Both the position numbers and the translations under genes were made by a program. This document shows positions 18,619 to 28,421 of a stretch of DNA of 64,000 bases, piece after piece; the first letter of the stretch is position 1; each line of letters opens with the position of its first letter. The notes below the pieces were generated by a model. That model was not told where the DNA came from and did not search any database. It saw only the letters and a list, made by a program, of their open reading frames with translations. Source of the stretch: Enterobacter sp. Cy-643 (lineage in GTDB: Bacteria; Pseudomonadota; Gammaproteobacteria; Enterobacterales; Enterobacteriaceae); the NCBI RefSeq assembly GCF_011752815.1, contig NZ_VWWV01000002.1, positions 948,092 to 1,012,091 on the forward strand. Direction: 5' to 3'.

Positions 18619-18695
18619 TACTCTTTAATAACCGTTTATGGATAAACCGTCGCTTGTCGGATGGTTAACGTTCAAATAATCAGCAAGCCTCCCTG

Positions 18696-19283
18696 TTATT
18701 TATAAACAAGCTCGACCCCCGCCACGGCGTGAACCTGGCCCGCGGTGACGGTCGAGTTCCCTTTTGCGTAATAGCTCGCTGTAAATCTGTGGCTCAATGG
18801 TTCGGCCGTGGCGGAAATAACGTAATCCTGCCCTGAATCAGCACTATCAATAATGACCTGCGAACTATTTTCTTTACGCAATCTAATTTGAACGCCGCGG
18901 CTTAAGTCCGTTCCGCTGCTATTCACTAAGTTTCCCGTTTCGGTATCAGCTGCAGAAATGGTGCTATTAAAAAATACCGTTATCGTTCTGCTGGCCGGGC
19001 AATCCTTGAGCGTAATATCGAACGGAACGCTGCCGGCCTCATTGCCATCGCGGCTAAGCGAGGCCACGGCGACACGCGGTAGCGTCACAATTTCATTGCT
19101 GCTGGCGTTATTGATCGCCACATTGCAGGTTTCATCGGTGTAATTACCGGTAAAGAAAACATCTATCGAACAATTCGTTGAGCAGGCGTTCGCCGCTGCG
19201 AAAAACTGAGCGCCCACCAGGGCCGCATAGCACAGGCCACGGAAAGTGCCTCGCCCGGCGGCAAGCGTATTCATTAATGACAT
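18696..19283 (-). CDS. Fimbrial minor subunit (FimA/PapA-like fold)
   Basis: The 195-residue protein has a signal peptide (LCYAALVGAQFFAAANA), a Cys pair in DETCNVAI and LKDCPASRTI, and a C-terminal beta-zipper QVHAVAGVELVYK with penultimate Tyr, as chaperone-bound pilins have. It overlaps the usher gene by 10 bp. The tip of the fimbria is probably supplied by the FimH-like gene at 30579, so this may be a linker, terminator or second shaft subunit. Confidence 0.85.
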   Translation of the reverse strand: MSLMNTLAAGRGTFRGLCYAALVGAQFFAAANACSTNCSIDVFFTGNYTDETCNVAINNASSNEIVTLPRVAVASLSRDGNEAGSVPFDITLKDCPASRTITVFFNSTISAADTETGNLVNSSGTDLSRGVQIRLRKENSSQVIIDSADSGQDYVISATAEPLSHRFTASYYAKGNSTVTAGQVHAVAGVELVYK

Positions 19284-21910
19284 AAGACCTCTACCTGAGT
19301 AATAGAGCCACGCGCGCCCTTCATTTTATTTGCAATATTGCTATCGGAATAAATAGTGCAAAGTCGCTGACCGGAAGCACTTTTTAAATACAGATTATTT
19401 TTCTCAGCCTGCCAGCCACGAATAAAGGCCATGCCTCCCTGGCCAATAATGCCGAGGCTGGCGTCACGCTCATCGTAAACGTCCATCCCGATTGGCAGCG
19501 GCTCACCCTTGCTATCTTTCACAATCAATACGACCGGCTCACCGACGAGCGTTTTCACATTCACTTTTACCGCCGCACCCATGCGCGGGATGACCGTGCT
19601 CTCGCTTTCCAGGACGTCTACCGTGTCCGGCAGGCCGCGGGTATTCACCGCCACAATATTTTCCCGGTAAGGCGTCAGCGAAGGCACAATGGCAAACCCA
19701 TTGCCATCAATTTGCGACCCATAGCCATTCAGCATTCTCGCGCCTTTGGCGCCGTCCGCCTCAACGAGGGCAAACGGATAGTCGCCCAGGCGAGGCCCGG
19801 CAGTGATCCCGCCCTGGTGCGCCACCAGGCTGCCGTTGGCCGAGAACGAGAGCTGGTTCGATTTATTCCCAACGGAGGCCGTGGATCCGAACTGGCCAAA
19901 CGGCGAGTTGTAGTTCACGTTGCCGTTGAACGCGCTGCGCGTCCCCGCGTTTCTCGCTTTGTTAACGGAAGTCCCAACGCCGTAGCTCAGTTCGTTTTGC
20001 TCGCCCTGGCTGCCAATGGCGTTCATCTGTACCGCACTGCCGCCCTGGTTATCGTGGCTGACCGAGGAATAAAGCGAGTTAAACAGCGGTTTGCTGGTCA
20101 TGCTCGCTCGGCCCAGCGGCACGCTGACGGTCAGCATCACGCTATCGATATTCTCCCCGTCGCTGTTATAGGCCCGGGACGCGGACACCGCCCAGGAGAA
20201 ATAGCGTTCGGATTTGTTGTACGACAGCATGTACTGGCTGGTGGAAGACCTGTCGTCCCAGTAGCTATAGAAGTTGCCGGACAAATTCAGCCTGGCGCCA
20301 TTCCACAGCGGCTGCCCGACGCTCACGGTAAAGCGCTCTTTGGTCCGGTAATCAACGATAAAATTATCGCTTTTGGCTCCATAGCGATCTAACGCCGCGT
20401 CCCTCAGGCTATAGAACCCTTTCGAAGAGTAGCGGTATGCCGCAAGCGTAACGTCGGTAGACGTCGTATCCAGATATTTACTGAAGCCAACGTTATAGCT
20501 ATTCCCGGTGGAGACTCTGCCATTACCAAGCTCACTGCGTGCCCGGGTAATATCCATCGAAACCCCGCCCAGCGGCGTGTTGAAGGCATGACCCATCCCC
20601 AGCGCGCTGTAGTTATCGGCCAGCTGCCCGCCGCCGTATAGCGTGTACATGTTGCCGATGCCGTACTGGTAAAATCCCTGCGCCAGCCCCGGCTCTTCTT
20701 TCAGCGAGTCATCTTTCAATTTGCCCACGGTGACGCCGAAGCGTGATACGCCATCGTGAAGCAGCATCGGCGGTGAGGAAAACGGTACGATCTGGGTTCT
20801 CTGGCGCCCGTCAGCCTCGGTCACGGTAACCTGCAGATCGCCGCCATAGCCCATAGCCCCGATATCGCTCAGTTCAAACGCGCCAGGTGGCACGGTCGTT
20901 TCATACAGGACCTGCCCTCGCTGCCTGACCTGAACTTTGGCGTTGGTCTCCGCAAAGCCACGCACCAGCGGAGTGTAATAGCGAAGCCCATCCGGCAGCA
21001 TACGATCGTCGGACTGGAGCTGGACGCCTCTCACCGTCATGCTGTCAAACAGATCGCCGCTGGTTGTGCTGTCGCCCAGCGTGAGCTGGCTTTTTAACAC
21101 CGGGATATCGCGCTGAAGATACGTAAACAGGGACTGGCTGTGGGACGATTGATCGTTGCTCCAGCTGGTATTGAACCGTTTACGCAGCCGCCAGTCGAAA
21201 AAGTTAAGTCCCGTCAGCATGCCAAGATTACCGCTTACGGAATGCCCGTCTTTGCTGTCAAAACGGTTGTTAGTCTGCTGCACATAGACGTTGGCGTTGT
21301 AATCCAACAATCCAATGGGTACGCCAGAATCCCACGTATTGGGGTCGGTATAGCCCCTTGGGTACTGAACCGTGGAGGCCTGGGGAACCGTCAAATCGAG
21401 ATAGAAGTCGCCGGGCTGATAGCTGGCGCTGGCTCCGTCAACCCAGCGGTCAAGCGTGGCACACTGTTTGTCTGCGCCGTCTCCCGCGGTATACGCCGCG
21501 CCGTCGAGCGGGTTATGTGACACTTTAATGCCCATTCGACCCAGCTGCTCCTGGCTAAAACAGGGCACCGCCCCAACGCTGCCGTTTACGTCCTTGAACA
21601 GAACCTTGTACTGGCCCCGCCCTTCTCCATTGACCGCAACCTGTACGCTGTATTCTCCGGCTGGTGCAGGGTTTCCTTCAAAATACCGAGAGACATCAAC
21701 GCTCTGCCCATGGATAAAGGCGCTGTTAAATTTCACGCTTTCCGGGCGAGAACTCTGTTCATTTCTGGTCGGCAGGCTGGCGGTATTTCCCTGAGCCAGT
21801 ACGGAAAAGCTAGCCCCTAAAGAAGCCATAAGGATATGGCGAACAGCAAACGCGACTTTCGATTCGCGCGTGACTCGTCGTGCATATTTCTTGCTTTCTT
21901 TTAGTCTCAC
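19274..21910 (-). CDS. Outer-membrane fimbrial usher (FimD/PapC family)
   Basis: The 878-residue usher has a long signal region ending SFSVLAQG, an N-terminal chaperone-binding domain beginning VKFNSAFIHGQSVDVSRYFE, the 24-strand barrel and plug region (SDDRMLPDGLRYYTPLVRGF and FELSDIGAMGYGGDLQVTV), and a C-terminal domain ending in CTIYSDSN and VEVLCH. All the usual parts are intact. It secretes and assembles the subunits encoded on either side. It starts 83 bp after the chaperone gene. Confidence 0.95.
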   Translation of the reverse strand: MRLKESKKYARRVTRESKVAFAVRHILMASLGASFSVLAQGNTASLPTRNEQSSRPESVKFNSAFIHGQSVDVSRYFEGNPAPAGEYSVQVAVNGEGRGQYKVLFKDVNGSVGAVPCFSQEQLGRMGIKVSHNPLDGAAYTAGDGADKQCATLDRWVDGASASYQPGDFYLDLTVPQASTVQYPRGYTDPNTWDSGVPIGLLDYNANVYVQQTNNRFDSKDGHSVSGNLGMLTGLNFFDWRLRKRFNTSWSNDQSSHSQSLFTYLQRDIPVLKSQLTLGDSTTSGDLFDSMTVRGVQLQSDDRMLPDGLRYYTPLVRGFAETNAKVQVRQRGQVLYETTVPPGAFELSDIGAMGYGGDLQVTVTEADGRQRTQIVPFSSPPMLLHDGVSRFGVTVGKLKDDSLKEEPGLAQGFYQYGIGNMYTLYGGGQLADNYSALGMGHAFNTPLGGVSMDITRARSELGNGRVSTGNSYNVGFSKYLDTTSTDVTLAAYRYSSKGFYSLRDAALDRYGAKSDNFIVDYRTKERFTVSVGQPLWNGARLNLSGNFYSYWDDRSSTSQYMLSYNKSERYFSWAVSASRAYNSDGENIDSVMLTVSVPLGRASMTSKPLFNSLYSSVSHDNQGGSAVQMNAIGSQGEQNELSYGVGTSVNKARNAGTRSAFNGNVNYNSPFGQFGSTASVGNKSNQLSFSANGSLVAHQGGITAGPRLGDYPFALVEADGAKGARMLNGYGSQIDGNGFAIVPSLTPYRENIVAVNTRGLPDTVDVLESESTVIPRMGAAVKVNVKTLVGEPVVLIVKDSKGEPLPIGMDVYDERDASLGIIGQGGMAFIRGWQAEKNNLYLKSASGQRLCTIYSDSNIANKMKGARGSITQVEVLCH

Positions 21911-21993
21911 GTCCCTGACTCCCTGACCACAAAGCGTGGCTATCCGGCCTTAAATAAAAAGCATTTCTGGCTCAGTTGAAAAACCGATGAAAT

Positions 21994-22767
21994 TTATTGC
22001 GACTTTCTTTCTATTGTTAAGGTATTTCCCGAGGTGGGAATTAAACGATATTCAATTACGCTGCCATAATCATTAATGACACGAACGATTGCACCGCTAA
22101 TAGCACCCGATACAGAACCTTTATTTTCTGGTAAAAACACTTTGCTGCTAAAGGGCGCGATCATATCCACTGCCAATGGCTGCTTTACCGTCCCGGACAT
22201 CAGCGATGCGCTATCAAAAGAGAAATGGTAAGGCGTAGGATTGTTCACTTTTATGCCTTTTCCTGCCCCCAGGTTTTCCCAGGTCAATTTACCAATCTCC
22301 TGAGAGCTGCTGCTCTTCAAAACCGACGGACGGTAAAATATTTTAATTCGGGTGCGGAAGGCCAGCTCCAGATGGTCCGTTTCTTTGGCCCCCTCTTTCA
22401 TCGGCGGAATCTCTAACATATTGAACCAAAATACAGATTCGCGATCCTGAGGCAGATTCATGCCATTGTATATCAGACGGATACTTTGCCCTTTGCCCGG
22501 ATCAACACGATACACGGGCGGCGTAGTGGTAAAAGGAACTTTTATCTTATTAATGTCGTCATTTTTACCACCATCATCGACCCAAACCTGTACCAGCAAA
22601 GGTGACGGGCCTTTATTTGTCGTACGCACCGTCTGCTCTCTTTCACCGCCGGGAAATATAATCCGGGTACCGGATATCGTCATCCCGGAAAACGCCGACT
22701 GGGAGACGGCCAGCAGCAGGATAAATAAAGCTGTCAGTTTTGAGAATATTGCATATTGATATTTCAT
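21994..22767 (-). CDS. Periplasmic fimbrial chaperone (PapD/FimC family)
   Basis: The 257-residue protein has a signal peptide ending in SQSAFSG and two Ig-like domains. It carries the chaperone signature FWFNMLEIPPM and the subunit-anchoring basic residues in GTRIIFPGGEREQTV and RTRIKIFYRPSVL. It folds pilins by donor-strand complementation and delivers them to the usher. I chose the ATG at 22767 because an AGGG lies 9 bases upstream; the ATG 8 codons earlier has poor spacing. Confidence 0.92.
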   Translation of the reverse strand: MKYQYAIFSKLTALFILLLAVSQSAFSGMTISGTRIIFPGGEREQTVRTTNKGPSPLLVQVWVDDGGKNDDINKIKVPFTTTPPVYRVDPGKGQSIRLIYNGMNLPQDRESVFWFNMLEIPPMKEGAKETDHLELAFRTRIKIFYRPSVLKSSSSQEIGKLTWENLGAGKGIKVNNPTPYHFSFDSASLMSGTVKQPLAVDMIAPFSSKVFLPENKGSVSGAISGAIVRVINDYGSVIEYRLIPTSGNTLTIERKSQ

Positions 22768-22864
22768 AGCACGGCCCTGCGCGTATAACATCTACCTGAT
22801 AATGAAAGCAGGTTTTAAGAATGGGGCGATTGCTCGCCCCGCACTTCATTTAGAAGCAAACCTG

Positions 22865-23398
22865 TTATGGGTATGCCAGGGTGTAGCTAGCTTTCGCCTG
22901 AACCAAACCTGCGGTAGTGGCATCGGTCGCATAGTAACCACCGTAGTAACGCATGGTCGCTTTACCGCCAGTTACAGGAGCCGGAGCACCGGTTTCGCCC
23001 AGCTTCAGCTGCTGCTCGTCGGAGTTGTAGAGACGAACTTCAACTTTGGTTGCGGCACCGGTGGTCGCGCTGTTGGTCAGGTTACCGGTCTGGCTGTTTA
23101 CGCCGCTGCTGCCGACGGCTTCGAAGTGCGCCGCCACCTGAGTGATGCCGGTAGGGCAGTTTTCAACGTTCAGATCAAAACCTTTAGAACCCGCGGTTGT
23201 GCCGGAGGCATTCAGGGTCTGGATAGACACCTTTGGCAGCTGAACCTGGCGATCGACAGAATCGCTGGCGATGGTGCAAGTTTCGGCAATCAGTTCACCG
23301 TTGAAGGTGACGGTGCCCTGCGTTTCATCCGCCGCCAGAGCAGAAGTTGATACCGCAGCCAAAGCCATGGCGCACAGCGTCATTTTAAAATTGCGCAT
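22865..23398 (-). CDS. Major fimbrial subunit
   Basis: The 177-residue pilin has a clean signal peptide (LCAMALAAVSTSALA), the N-terminal donor strand GTVTFNGELIAETC, a second Cys in VENCPTG, and the C-terminal ASYTLAYP. High Ala, Thr and Gly content and good Shine-Dalgarno context suggest strong expression. As first gene after clpV and before the chaperone it is the likely shaft subunit. The interval to clpV is 77 bp. Confidence 0.9.
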   Translation of the reverse strand: MRNFKMTLCAMALAAVSTSALAADETQGTVTFNGELIAETCTIASDSVDRQVQLPKVSIQTLNASGTTAGSKGFDLNVENCPTGITQVAAHFEAVGSSGVNSQTGNLTNSATTGAATKVEVRLYNSDEQQLKLGETGAPAPVTGGKATMRYYGGYYATDATTAGLVQAKASYTLAYP

Positions 23399-23475
23399 GA
23401 TATAATTCCCTATATTTCAGTAATTAAAAACTTTATAAACAGTAGATACATAATTCCTGGTGCAACTTTCTTAAA

Positions 23476-26172
23476 TTACGTCGTCGGCAATTCCTCCGTT
23501 TGATGGATAAGTTCAATGCCTTTCTCATGTGAATAAGCCACACGCATGGCCACATTTTTATTTTGTGTAGCAGCTGCGCCAGTCGAATTTAAGATAGCTA
23601 CGCCAACTTTCGGCAAAATGTTTTTCTCAATAAAGCGGATTAGCATCCTTGCCCCGGTTTCCGCCACCGGGCACTGCTCCACAACGTGCTGCACCAGTTC
23701 TTCGCTGAAGCTTAATTCAAGGTCATAATTCGCCTTAGCACGTTCGGCAATACGATTAAGATGAATATTAACAATGCGCTGGAGTGAAGATGTTGCCAGC
23801 GGTAAATAAGGTATTACGGTAACTCGACCTAAAAATGCTGCCGGGAAGACTTTCAGCAAAGCAGGCTGAATAACCTTCAGCAAACTTTCTTCGCCCGGCA
23901 TGGTTTCAGGATCCGCACAAGCGCTGCTAATAATGTCGCTCCCCGTATTACTTGTTAGCAATATAATGGTATTACGGAAGTCGATTTGCCGCCCTTCACC
24001 GTCTTCCATCGATCCTTTATCAAAGACCTGGAAAAACAATTCGTGCACGTCTGAGTGCGCCTTTTCCACTTCATCCAGCAGAATGACGCTGTAGGGTTTA
24101 CGCCTGACGGCCTCGGTTAATACGCCCCCCTCGCCGTAGCCCACGTAGCCCGGAGGTGAGCCCTTCAGGGAAGAGACGGTGTGGGCTTCCTGGTATTCGC
24201 TCATGTTAATGGTGATAAGGTTTTGCTCACCGCCATACAGCTGGCTGGCAATGGCCAAAGCCGTTTCGGTTTTCCCCACCCCGGAAGGCCCCACCAGCAT
24301 AAAGACGCCAAACGGTTTTTTCGGATCCGCCAGTCCTGCGCGAGCGGTCTGAATGCTCTGGCTCAGGCAGTCCAGCGCGTACTGCTGCCCGATAACGCGC
24401 TCGGCCAAACGCTGCGGCAGCTCCATCACCGCGCTGACGTCATCTTTAAGCACCTGCCCGACCGGGATCCCCGTCCAGTTCGCCACAATCGAAGCCACCA
24501 CGTCGGCATTCACTTCGGCCTGCACCAGCGGCTGCTCGCCGCGAATTTCGCTCAGCGTGGTTTCAAGCTCTCCTAAACGCTGCTGCAGATAGGCCACCTT
24601 TTCCGTTTCTGATACTTCAGTATCTTCAACCGTGGCCGCAAGAAGCTGCTGACGCGTGTCGATAATGCTGGAGACTAGCTCGCATTCCTGGCTCCAGCGG
24701 CTGTCCAGAACCTTAGCGTTTTCGGCATGTTCAGAAATCGCGTTCTGGATAGGCTCTCTGCGCTTATCGTCCTCTTTGCCAAAGCCGATGGCTTTTTCCA
24801 GCAGCGACAGCTCGGCCTGGGCCGACTCGCTGTGGAACTTCAGCATCTGCAGCTCTGCCGGCGGCGCGTGCTGGGCCACGGCAACCCTGGCACAGGCGGT
24901 ATCCAGCAGGCTGATCGCTTTATCTGGCAGCTGGCGGGCCGGAATATACCGGTGTGAAAGCCTGACGGCGGCGCGAATAGCTTCATCCATGATCCACACG
25001 CCGTGATGCTTCTCCAGCACCGGCAGCAGGCCTCGCACCATCGCAATCGCCAGCGCTTCTGACGGCTCTTCAACCTGCAGAACCTGGAAGCGGCGCGTCA
25101 GCGCAGGATCTTTCTCAATATGACGCTTAAATTCGCTCCAGGTCGTCGCGCCAATAGTGCGCAGCTGACCGCGGGCCAGCATCGGCTTCATCAGGTTCGC
25201 GGCGTCGCCGGTTCCGGCGTTACCGCCAGCCCCCACCAGCGTATGAACTTCGTCAATAAACAGGATGACGGGCTCAGCCGAATTGACCGCTTCTTCCAGT
25301 ACCGCTTTCAGGCGAGCTTCAAACTCACCTTTCATGCTGGCGCCTGCGGAAAGGGCAACCACATCCAGCGTAAGCAGGCGAACCTTTTGCAGGGAAGGCG
25401 GCACATCCCCGGCCGCAATCGCCAGCGCAAGCCCCTCAACAACCGCCGTTTTACCTACCCCGGCCTCACCGGTGAGCAGCGGGTTATTCTGGCGACGGCG
25501 CAGCAGGATATCGACCATGGTGTTGATCTCTTTATCGCGCCCCAGCACAGGATCAATTTTTCCTTCCCGCGCCAGCGCCGTCAGATCGGTAGAATACTGT
25601 GCCAGCCCACCGCCCTGAGCGCTGCCCATTGCGTGGCTGGCTTCGCCAGGCACCCCGGCCTCGTCGGACACCGCTGCGCCACCGGCTAAATCATTTTGTT
25701 CCGCCGACTCACGGGTGATGTACCCGAGATCCTTACTTAAATGTTCGAGAGGGATTTTTTCAAACGCCGGAGAGATGGCGAACAGCGCACGGCGCAGCTC
25801 CATCGTCGTCAGCAGGGCAATCAGCAAATGGCCGCTGCGGATGCAAGTGTTATGGCATTCCAGGCTGGCAAATACCCACGAGCGCTCAATGGCCAGCTCA
25901 ATGTGATAGGAGAAATCAGAGATAGCGCTGGCCCCGGCAGGCAGGCGAGTCAGTGCCTGAGAAAAATCACGCTCCAGCATTTCCGCATCAAGCTCGAAGT
26001 GCCGAATGATGTGCCGAATATCGCTATCCTGCTGCTGATATATCTGATTTAACCAGTGCACCAGTTCAACATAAGGGTTACCGCGTAATTTACACAGCGT
26101 TGTGGCGCTCTCTACGCCTTTAAACAAGATGGTATTTAGCTTACCGAATAGGTTTTTTCTGGTTATCGCCAC
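23476..26172 (-). CDS. clpV: T6SS sheath-recycling AAA+ ATPase ClpV (TssH)
   Basis: The 898-residue protein has an N-terminal ClpV-type domain, then two AAA+ modules. Module 1 has GEAGVGKTA and VILFIDEVHTLVGAGG; module 2 has GPSGVGKTETALA and VILLDEVEKAHSDVHELFFQ. Both Walker pairs are intact. ClpV unfolds contracted TssB/TssC sheaths for reuse. It is the first gene of the minus-strand arm, divergent from tssF, but four fimbrial genes stand between it and tssB. Confidence 0.97.
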   Translation of the reverse strand: MAITRKNLFGKLNTILFKGVESATTLCKLRGNPYVELVHWLNQIYQQQDSDIRHIIRHFELDAEMLERDFSQALTRLPAGASAISDFSYHIELAIERSWVFASLECHNTCIRSGHLLIALLTTMELRRALFAISPAFEKIPLEHLSKDLGYITRESAEQNDLAGGAAVSDEAGVPGEASHAMGSAQGGGLAQYSTDLTALAREGKIDPVLGRDKEINTMVDILLRRRQNNPLLTGEAGVGKTAVVEGLALAIAAGDVPPSLQKVRLLTLDVVALSAGASMKGEFEARLKAVLEEAVNSAEPVILFIDEVHTLVGAGGNAGTGDAANLMKPMLARGQLRTIGATTWSEFKRHIEKDPALTRRFQVLQVEEPSEALAIAMVRGLLPVLEKHHGVWIMDEAIRAAVRLSHRYIPARQLPDKAISLLDTACARVAVAQHAPPAELQMLKFHSESAQAELSLLEKAIGFGKEDDKRREPIQNAISEHAENAKVLDSRWSQECELVSSIIDTRQQLLAATVEDTEVSETEKVAYLQQRLGELETTLSEIRGEQPLVQAEVNADVVASIVANWTGIPVGQVLKDDVSAVMELPQRLAERVIGQQYALDCLSQSIQTARAGLADPKKPFGVFMLVGPSGVGKTETALAIASQLYGGEQNLITINMSEYQEAHTVSSLKGSPPGYVGYGEGGVLTEAVRRKPYSVILLDEVEKAHSDVHELFFQVFDKGSMEDGEGRQIDFRNTIILLTSNTGSDIISSACADPETMPGEESLLKVIQPALLKVFPAAFLGRVTVIPYLPLATSSLQRIVNIHLNRIAERAKANYDLELSFSEELVQHVVEQCPVAETGARMLIRFIEKNILPKVGVAILNSTGAAATQNKNVAMRVAYSHEKGIELIHQTEELPTT

Positions 26173-26540
26173 GATAAAACTCGCCCTGTTTTAATTCGAT
26201 TATTCGATTGTTTTATTCATCCACTTATCCACGTGGATCAGAGAGCCGAAACAACGCATTAAGCGCATTACGGAACGTTACCTGGAGGGCATAGTAATTA
26301 ACAAAAATTAAAATAAAAACCCTTGCTGGCCAACATCACGGGTTTTAAGAATTACGCCCGGAAGTCATTCTTAAATTCTCTAAAACGCATGATGCAGGCA
26401 TACGAAAATTTAACGTTTACTTTTAGAATCGGGTTCATAAACAGAAGAACGCCTCCGACAAAAAAGATTTTTTCTGTCTTCAAATATTTATCTCCAGCAT
26501 GGCAAAAACATATTTGCTGTAATAATTGACAGGGTGACAA
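26173..26540. promoter_or_regulatory. Divergent promoter region between clpV and tssF
   Basis: This 368-bp AT-rich interval separates the two arms of the T6SS locus and must contain promoters in both directions. A good ribosome-binding site AGGGTGA at 26531-26537 serves the GTG start of tssF. I could not assign a specific regulator site. Confidence 0.5.
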
Positions 26541-28421
26541 GTGGAACACAACTTTCTGGATTACTACAACCGGGAGCTAACTTTCGTCAGAGAAATGGCG
26601 CAAGAGTTCGCCGAACGTCATCCCAAGATTGCCGGGCGCCTGGGGATGAACGGCATTGAGATTGCCGATCCTTACGTTGAGCGTTTAATCGAGGCGTTTT
26701 GTTTCTTATCCGCCAGAACGCAGATAAAGCTGGACGCTGAGTTTCCCAAATTTACCCAGCGCCTGCTGGACATTGTCTATCCGAACTATAACTCCCCAAC
26801 CCCCTCGATGGGGGTGGTGCAGCTGGCGCCTAACCTCAGCGAGGGCGATCTCACCCAGGGCTACAGGATCCCAAAGCAAAGCGCCTTTTATAGCCGCATT
26901 TTGCCCGGTGAGATGACCCGCTGCGAGTTCAGAAATAACCAGGATGTGACGCTTTGGCCGCTGGAAATTGCCGAGGTACGCCTGACCTCAATCCCCCCGG
27001 ATATCCCTAATCTTGAACATTACCGCATTAAGCATCATCAATTGAAAGGTGCTTTGCGAATTAAACTAAAGCTGCAGGGAGAGCTGGTTTTTTCTGAACT
27101 GAAGGGGCTGAATGAACTGCCGATATATATCCAGGGCGATGAGCGTATCGTCTCTCATACGTTCGAACTGCTTCACGGCAGCCACGTTGCGATGGTGGTA
27201 CGCAGCGGAGAACGGGAAAAAAACCGTTATCATGTCATCAATGAACAGCCGCTGAAATTTGAAGGCATGGCGCCAGATCAGAGCTTATTGCCGCTACAGT
27301 GGAATATGTTTCATGGTCATACGCTGATTCAGGAATATATTTCCTGCCGTGAAAGATTTTATTTTTTCTCACTCACGCAGCTGGCTGAATCCTTTGCGGA
27401 TAATAACACTAATGAAGTAGAGATAATTATCCTGTTGAATAAGTTACCGCAGGATTTAGTCGCCCACCTGGACGCCTCGCGCTTTCTGCTGTTCTGCACG
27501 CCCGTCATTAACCTTTTCCCTAAACGTGTCGACAGGATTGAGGTTAACCGGGCGCTCAATAACTTTCATATCGTGCCGGACCGCAGCCGTCCTCTCGACT
27601 ATGAGGTGTTCTCGGTCAATAAAGTGTTTGGTCTGCAGGCCGAAACCAGCGAAGAGCTGACCTTTAACCCGCTCTATCAGACCCGCCATAGCGATACCGG
27701 CAACTTTGGCCGCTATTTTTCCGTCAACCGCACGGTGAGAACCAAAGAGTCCAGCAGCCGAAAATACGATACCCGCACGCCCTACAGCGGGACTGAAATC
27801 TTCATCTCGCTGGTCGATCAGCAAGAAGCGCCTTACGGCGAGCATATTCGCTATCTGCTGGTCGATGCGATGGTCACCAATCGTGATTTGCCCCGCCTGC
27901 TGACCAGCAGCGGCAGCCTCGATCTGACAATGTCGGACTCGGTTCCCATTCACGGCGCGCGCTTTGTCAGTTCGCCCAGCGCGCCCCGCTCACCGTTTGC
28001 TCTCGGCGAAACGGCCTGGCGCCTGATTCGTCAGCTGAGCTTCAACTATCTGCCGCTGTCGGATATGGACCATGCTCAAGGGGGCGAGGCGCTGCGTAAT
28101 ATGCTGCGGCTGTTCACTACCGCCTCCGATCTGGAGTCTATGGCGCAAATTAACAGTCTCGTGGGCTGCCAGACCCGCCCGGTGGTTCGCCGCCTCTCGG
28201 ATGAGGGGCTGTTGGTTTACGGGCGCGGCGTGAGCTGTAGCCTGACGGTTGACGAAGAAGGGTTCTCCGGGGTCAGCCCTTATCTGTTTGGGCTGATTAT
28301 GGAGAACTATTTGTCGCGGCATGCCGCCATCAATATTTTTACCGAAACTGAGCTGCACTCCATGCAGCGAGGCCTGGTCGCCCGCTGGAAAGCGCGCCCG
28401 GGCAGGCGAGGCGCGCTATGA
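26541..28421 (+). CDS. tssF: T6SS baseplate protein TssF
   Basis: The 626-residue protein begins NFLDYYNRELTFVREMAQEF, then AGRLGMNGIEIADPYVERLI, the hallmark of TssF/ImpG/VasA. Later segments FPKFTQRLLDIVYPNY and RLIRQLSFNYLPLSDMD also match. The start codon is GTG with a strong upstream AGGGTGA. It forms the wedge with TssG and TssE. The stop overlaps the tssG start (ATGA). Confidence 0.96.
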   Translation: MEHNFLDYYNRELTFVREMAQEFAERHPKIAGRLGMNGIEIADPYVERLIEAFCFLSARTQIKLDAEFPKFTQRLLDIVYPNYNSPTPSMGVVQLAPNLSEGDLTQGYRIPKQSAFYSRILPGEMTRCEFRNNQDVTLWPLEIAEVRLTSIPPDIPNLEHYRIKHHQLKGALRIKLKLQGELVFSELKGLNELPIYIQGDERIVSHTFELLHGSHVAMVVRSGEREKNRYHVINEQPLKFEGMAPDQSLLPLQWNMFHGHTLIQEYISCRERFYFFSLTQLAESFADNNTNEVEIIILLNKLPQDLVAHLDASRFLLFCTPVINLFPKRVDRIEVNRALNNFHIVPDRSRPLDYEVFSVNKVFGLQAETSEELTFNPLYQTRHSDTGNFGRYFSVNRTVRTKESSSRKYDTRTPYSGTEIFISLVDQQEAPYGEHIRYLLVDAMVTNRDLPRLLTSSGSLDLTMSDSVPIHGARFVSSPSAPRSPFALGETAWRLIRQLSFNYLPLSDMDHAQGGEALRNMLRLFTTASDLESMAQINSLVGCQTRPVVRRLSDEGLLVYGRGVSCSLTVDEEGFSGVSPYLFGLIMENYLSRHAAINIFTETELHSMQRGLVARWKARPGRRGAL